Below, in pieces: positions 60,101-64,000 of a stretch of DNA of 64,000 nt. Positions within the stretch are counted from its first letter, which is position 1; each line of letters starts with the position of its first letter. The position numbers and the translations under genes were made by a program. The notes under the pieces were generated by a model. The model had not been told where the DNA came from. It saw nothing but the letters and a program-made list of their open reading frames with translations, and made no database searches. The DNA is from CAWDDA01 sp963813345. GTDB lineage: Bacteria; Acidobacteriota; Blastocatellia; RBC074. The stretch spans positions 1 through 64,000 of the forward strand of contig CAWEYR010000014.1 of assembly GCA_963813345.1 (NCBI GenBank), written 5' to 3'.

Positions 60101-62940
60101 TCAGTGCCCTGGTGAGAGGAATATTCCGTTGAGAAACATCAGATTTAGTCCGTCCATGAACGCGCGATAATTGGGGTCTTCAGTGAACGCGACGACGTGA
60201 CCGCGCCCGATTCTCGAATACATGAGAAACGCTTTGCCAGGAAGCTGTTTTCGCGCATCGTCCCATATAAGACCACTTGCGAGGAAGCGGTCATCGCTTA
60301 GGAAACGGGCGACATTGATCCCCTGATCCAATCGAAGGGGCGTGAAAATGCGGTTGCTGTCGACCATGACCGTCGTTGTTTCACCGTACCCAAATCCGAG
60401 CCAATGCTGCCTGTCGATGCTGACCCTGACCAGCGCGCCCGGCGTCGAGCTTGGCCATTCCTCGCGAGGTTCGAGCAGTTTATCCGTGCCGGTATCTTTT
60501 GACGTGCCCGTATCCTTTGACGCCGGTGAGGAAGTCGTTGGTTCAGCAGGCCTCGACTGGCCAGGTTGGTTCTGGTGTTCCCTTGCATCGCCTCCCCGCC
60601 CCAGCGGTCTTGGTGTTCCCTGATCCGCAGCGAGCGGTTTTTCGGGCTTGGCGTCAGCTTTTTCGCGTCGCTCCCTCTTTGAGGGAAGCAAATTGACTTT
60701 CTCGTCGGTCAGCCAGGTGGTCGCTCCAGCCAGTGCGACCAGAGTGCCTCCTGTGGAAATCCATTCGCGCAATCTGGCAGCGTCGCCGATGCGCGCCAGC
60801 ATAGCCTGCTCCGCCGTCTGGAAGTATGAGCACGTTGTATTTTGTAAGATCCGCTGATCGAAGGGATTCGGTCCTGATCACTGTTACCGGATATCCATAC
60901 CTCTGTTCGATCATGTACCGCGTCCAACCTGCGGAATTCACCGATGTCGGAGTGTTGTAGGCGAGAGCTATCTTTGGCTTCGGAAGAAAGCGCACGTTCG
61001 AGCTACCGAAATTCGGTCCCTCGTCCACCCAGGCACTATCGGTTGAATAGACATCCGCGCCGTGTTCGTTGACTGCCCGGCTTATCCGATCATGAAGATC
61101 GGACGGGTTTTCTCTGGTCTTGACGATCAGGCTCCCGGCCGGGAAGCTTCTGCCGTTCAAACGGAAAGGTTTGTCGCTCGAGTGTATCCGAACGTTCTGC
61201 CTGAAAAGATCGGCGAGCGCGGCTGCCGCCGACTGGCTGCCCCACGGAATTACATAGGCCAGCGTCGCACGCCCGCCATGGAGTTGTCCCTTGGGCCGCG
61301 GCAACTCCTTGAGTACGGTGAACTGTCCCGTAGACTCCTGATCGGCCGCATAACAGGGAACATCAAAGAGCAAAGGCAGCGACCAGGCCGTGACGTCATA
61401 GAACTGCTCGGGCTGACGTCTCTGATTGCGCACTCGCTGTTCCTCAATAAACTCACGATCCTGCTCGGTTCGCCTGTCCATTAGCGTTCGAGCCATTCGT
61501 TTAGCCGGCTGTGCCAGCGATACAACAAACGTTCCGGCAGGGAAGTCGCGGTTGTCGAGAGTCCCGGTGACATAATCGCGCGTTTTGGGATTACTGAAGG
61601 GAGCGTCAGCGCGCTTGACTTCAATACCTGACGACATGAGCGTGGCGGCAAGTCTGGCAGCACGGTTTGGGTCGGTTCCCGGAGCGATAATGTACTCCTT
61701 CATCACTTCGCGCGCGCCCTCGTCGGCAGCGGTCTTCCGATATTCATAGAAGTACTGCAAGAGAGCTTCACGATTCCGGGCGGTGTGCTCGATCGTTGAA
61801 AGTGCCGCGACAAAATGGTGCTGCACAGAGTCCCGGTACAAGAGGTCTGTATCGTCGCGACGCCTGGCAATCAAACCCCGCACCGACGCCTGCTCGTAGG
61901 TCATGCCGATCGAGCCATGAAACATTGGCCAGCCTTCACCGTAGCCCGGGTAAAACGAGTCGTAGTTCTCCCGTGTGAAGTAATCGAAGCGAAAACGGTC
62001 GAACCATTTTCCGTGGTTGCGGCCGAAGCTGCGCAACCACTCAAGTTGCGGTTTGGTGATGTTGGGATTGTAAGGAAGCGCAGGCGGTGCAAAGTAGTAG
62101 GTGCTGTCCGTGCCCATTTCGTGGAGATCAGCAAAAACCTGTGGGTACCATTCGAGAAAAGCGCGCGTCCGCCCTTTTGTCTCAGGCTGCGTCTGCGCGA
62201 ACCAGTCGCGGTTCATGTCAAAGAGATAGTGATTCACGCGACCGCTTGGCCACCCTTCGTTGTGTTCAGCGGCCTGCATGTCCGGGATCTGGCCACCTGC
62301 CGACCGACTGGCGGAAGTAACTGATAAAACGGTCGCGGCCATCAGGGTTTTGCATTGGATCGATGAGAACCAGCGAATTCGCCATGGCGAGAGCGACAAT
62401 CTCATCGTTTTGAGCCGCCAGCAGGTGATAAGCCGTGAGGAGCGCGGCATCGACGCTCGATATCTCATTGCCGTGGACTCCACAGATAAGCCATACAGTT
62501 GATGGCAGCGAAGCGATAAGGCCGCCAGCATCAGGCGCTGAGAGACGTCGCGGATCTGCAAGACGCTGGATTCCGCTCTTGATGGCATCGAGACGTGAGA
62601 TGTTCTGCGCTGAGCCGACGACAAAGTAGTAGAGCGCTTTGCCTTCCCAGGTTTCTCCGTATTTGATTGCTTTGAGCCGCCCGCCAGAGCTTTGCTCCAG
62701 GGCCTTCGCATATCGCTCCATTTCGTGATGCATGGTGATCTGCTCACCCCAGGCATGACCGGTGATCTGCTTGAGCGTCGGGATCGAAGGATCGTATTTG
62801 GCTCCCGGCAAATACTCGAAAGTCTGTGAGTGTGAAGTTTTCGAAAACGCTAACAGTAACAACAAAAGAAGCAGAGAAGTCCTCAATTCGGCGAGCTCCT
62901 TTGAGAAGAATGCGAGTCCAAGAGTGAGTATCACGCGCAT
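60101..62940 (-). CDS. Large secreted M14 carboxypeptidase with amidotransferase-like C-terminus, frameshifted
   Basis: About 945 residues. A signal peptide (RTSLLLLLLLLAFSKTSHSQ) precedes the M14 domain: TVWLICGVHGNEISSVDAAL (His, Glu ligands), LIDPMQNPDGRDRFISYFRQ, GRVNHYLFDMNRDWFAQTQ and FADLHEMGTDSTYYFAPPAL (third His). Frame changes are near 62260-62300 and 60790-60810. The C-terminal third resembles a class I glutamine-amidotransferase-like fold (YNVLILPDGGAGYAG, STGGTLVALAGATTWLTDEK) and holds a Lys/Pro/Thr-rich insert near 60480-60680. The two-domain layout is common among Bacteroidetes and Acidobacteria exopeptidases. Confidence 0.87.
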
Positions 62941-62960
62941 GAAGTGAAGGTCAAGCGGCA

Positions 62961-62990
62961 GGTTGTACCCCCTTCAGGCGGTACAACGTG
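62961..62990. repeat. Half palindrome of family A
   Basis: ggttgtacccccttcaggcg followed by gtacaacgtg is one arm of family A. It can fold as gttgtacc/ggtacaac. It lies between the divergent M14 and DUF481 genes. Confidence 0.8.
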
Positions 62991-63052
62991 CCAAAACGTC
63001 CTCCTAAGTGTATTCTTGGCCGACAGACGTGACAACGAAGGAGGGAACCACA

Positions 63053-64000
63053 GTGCTCAAACGGATGTTTGCGTTTCTGGCATTTCTGAGTGTGGCCGTC
63101 CAGGTTGCACTTGCCGACCAGGTAGTTCTCAAGAACGGCGATCGAATAACCGGTGCCATCATGAAATCAGGCGGCGGCACTCTCACTCTCAAGACGGAAT
63201 TTGCGGGCGAGCTCAATATCAAGTGGGACGCCGTCGACCAGATTACTTCAACTGACCCGCTGTATCTGACAACGAGTGATGGACGAACCGTTGTTGGTAC
63301 GGTCACCGCCCGGGAAAACCAGTTCGATATCACTCCAAAAGACGCACCAAAGGTTACCCTGGAGCGCTCGTCGATTGCGGTAATCCGCTCGCCTGCGGAG
63401 CAGGCTGCATTCGAGCGACTGATCAATCCAGGTTGGTTTGACTTGTGGGGCGGCTTTGTTGACCTCGGGTACAGTCTCACGACCGGCAATACTGACACGA
63501 GCACGATCACGCTCGGTTCGAAGATCACACGGGAGACGCGACGCGATAAGACGTTACTTTATGCTGCCTACATCAAATCAAGTAACGACGCTACGGGTGA
63601 AAAAATCACGACGGCGAATGCGATTCGTGGCGGAGCGCGTTATGACTACAAACTGCGGCCACGCGTTTCGCTTTTCGGTTTTGGAGACTTTGAATACAAC
63701 GAGATTCAGTTGCTGGATCTGCGTAGCGTGATTGGCGGAGGTGTTGGTTACGATCTTGTCAAGACCGAGAAAACATCGCTGCAGGTGTTTGGAGGCGGCG
63801 CCTGGAACCATGAAAAATACTCAACCGGTATATCGCGAGATTTTGGCGAGCTTTTGATCGGTGAAGAGCTGAATTATCGCGCATCGAACCGAACCTCCTT
63901 CTTCGAGCGCTTTACGATCTATCCAAACATGTCGGAAGGAGGAGAGTTCCGGATGACGTTTGATGCGGGACTGTCGACAAAGATTACGCGATTTCTCGAC
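63053..64000 (+). CDS. DUF481 family outer-membrane protein, truncated by the window edge
   Basis: The frame is open from a GTG at 63053 to the last base (316 codons), with aaggaggg 9 bases upstream. A signal peptide (RMFAFLAFLSVAVQVALA) is followed by two tandem small beta domains (VVLKNGDRITGAIMKSGGGT and TTSDGRTVVGTVTARENQFD). The DUF481 beta-barrel part begins near residue 125 with FDLWGGFVDLGYSLTTGNTD and continues RRDKTLLYAAYIKSSNDATG, ANAIRGGARYDYKLRPRVSL. It would be an outer-membrane beta-barrel of unknown function. The 3' end is missing. Confidence 0.88.
   Translation, partial: MLKRMFAFLAFLSVAVQVALADQVVLKNGDRITGAIMKSGGGTLTLKTEFAGELNIKWDAVDQITSTDPLYLTTSDGRTVVGTVTARENQFDITPKDAPKVTLERSSIAVIRSPAEQAAFERLINPGWFDLWGGFVDLGYSLTTGNTDTSTITLGSKITRETRRDKTLLYAAYIKSSNDATGEKITTANAIRGGARYDYKLRPRVSLFGFGDFEYNEIQLLDLRSVIGGGVGYDLVKTEKTSLQVFGGGAWNHEKYSTGISRDFGELLIGEELNYRASNRTSFFERFTIYPNMSEGGEFRMTFDAGLSTKITRFLD

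Overview
The window looks like chromosomal DNA of an Acidobacteriota-type bacterium, possibly Blastocatellia-like; this is inference from gene content. Lineage hints are a giant SBBP-repeat protein ending in the Solibacter-type C-terminal domain (TIGR03437), two FG-GAP/ASPIC-UnbV (CRTAC1) proteins, a PSD1 (DUF1549/DUF1553) plus DUF1501 pair, and many secreted peptidases. No tRNA, rRNA, CRISPR array or intact transposase was seen. A striking share of genes, including essential ones such as pyrG, is split by one-base indels. Where I rebuilt the frame by eye, nearly all repairs meant deleting one extra base, so I read most breaks as sequence error and annotate those genes as single CDSs with approximate breakpoints.

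Layout. 1-2.9 kb: a badly broken PSD1-DUF1501 pair and a second, diverged DUF1501 3' end. 2.9-7.4 kb: a minus-strand operon of two CRTAC1 proteins and a TPR protein joined by ATGA overlaps. 7.4-9.3 kb: mobile-DNA debris (winged-helix fragment, DUF3854/TOPRIM fragment, IS-end-like repeats). 9.3-19.9 kb: plus-strand M20 peptidase, hotdog thioesterase, quinone-oxidoreductase-like MDR, a large SdrD-B/DUF11 surface protein, M28 peptidase, omega-amidase-like nitrilase and an ATP-grasp enzyme.

19.9-30.7 kb: the most coherent block, all minus strand. It runs from a SufR-like Fe-S regulator through Mrp, an A-type Fe-S carrier, rubrerythrin, a GlpC-like Fe-S protein, DUF3501, di-haem cytochrome c peroxidase, peroxiredoxin, YgfZ, a small helical protein and rhodanese, then DUF4149, RluD and a thioredoxin-reductase-like flavoprotein. 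It reads as an Fe-S maturation and peroxide-defence array.

31-38.4 kb: the SBBP giant, then 2-oxoacid:ferredoxin oxidoreductase KorA-KorB with a NuoI-like ferredoxin. 38.5-44.2 kb (minus): an M1-like protein without the zinc motif, KdsA, PyrG and a VapBC-type pair. 44.4-53.2 kb: M14 peptidase, UxaA dehydratase, AIM24 protein, Aat, MmsA-like aldehyde dehydrogenase, RpiB, AlaC-like aminotransferase and Hpt. 53.3-62.9 kb (minus): a TPR-TonB protein, a secreted amidohydrolase, a nucleoside salvage/uptake operon (two ABC permeases, PunA, Udk, Cdd) and a large M14 peptidase. The right edge cuts a DUF481 outer-membrane protein.

Many gene borders carry long palindromic repeats of about five sequence families. 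Some touch or enter coding frames; one lies inside a continuous reading frame that joins the A-type Fe-S carrier to rubrerythrin.
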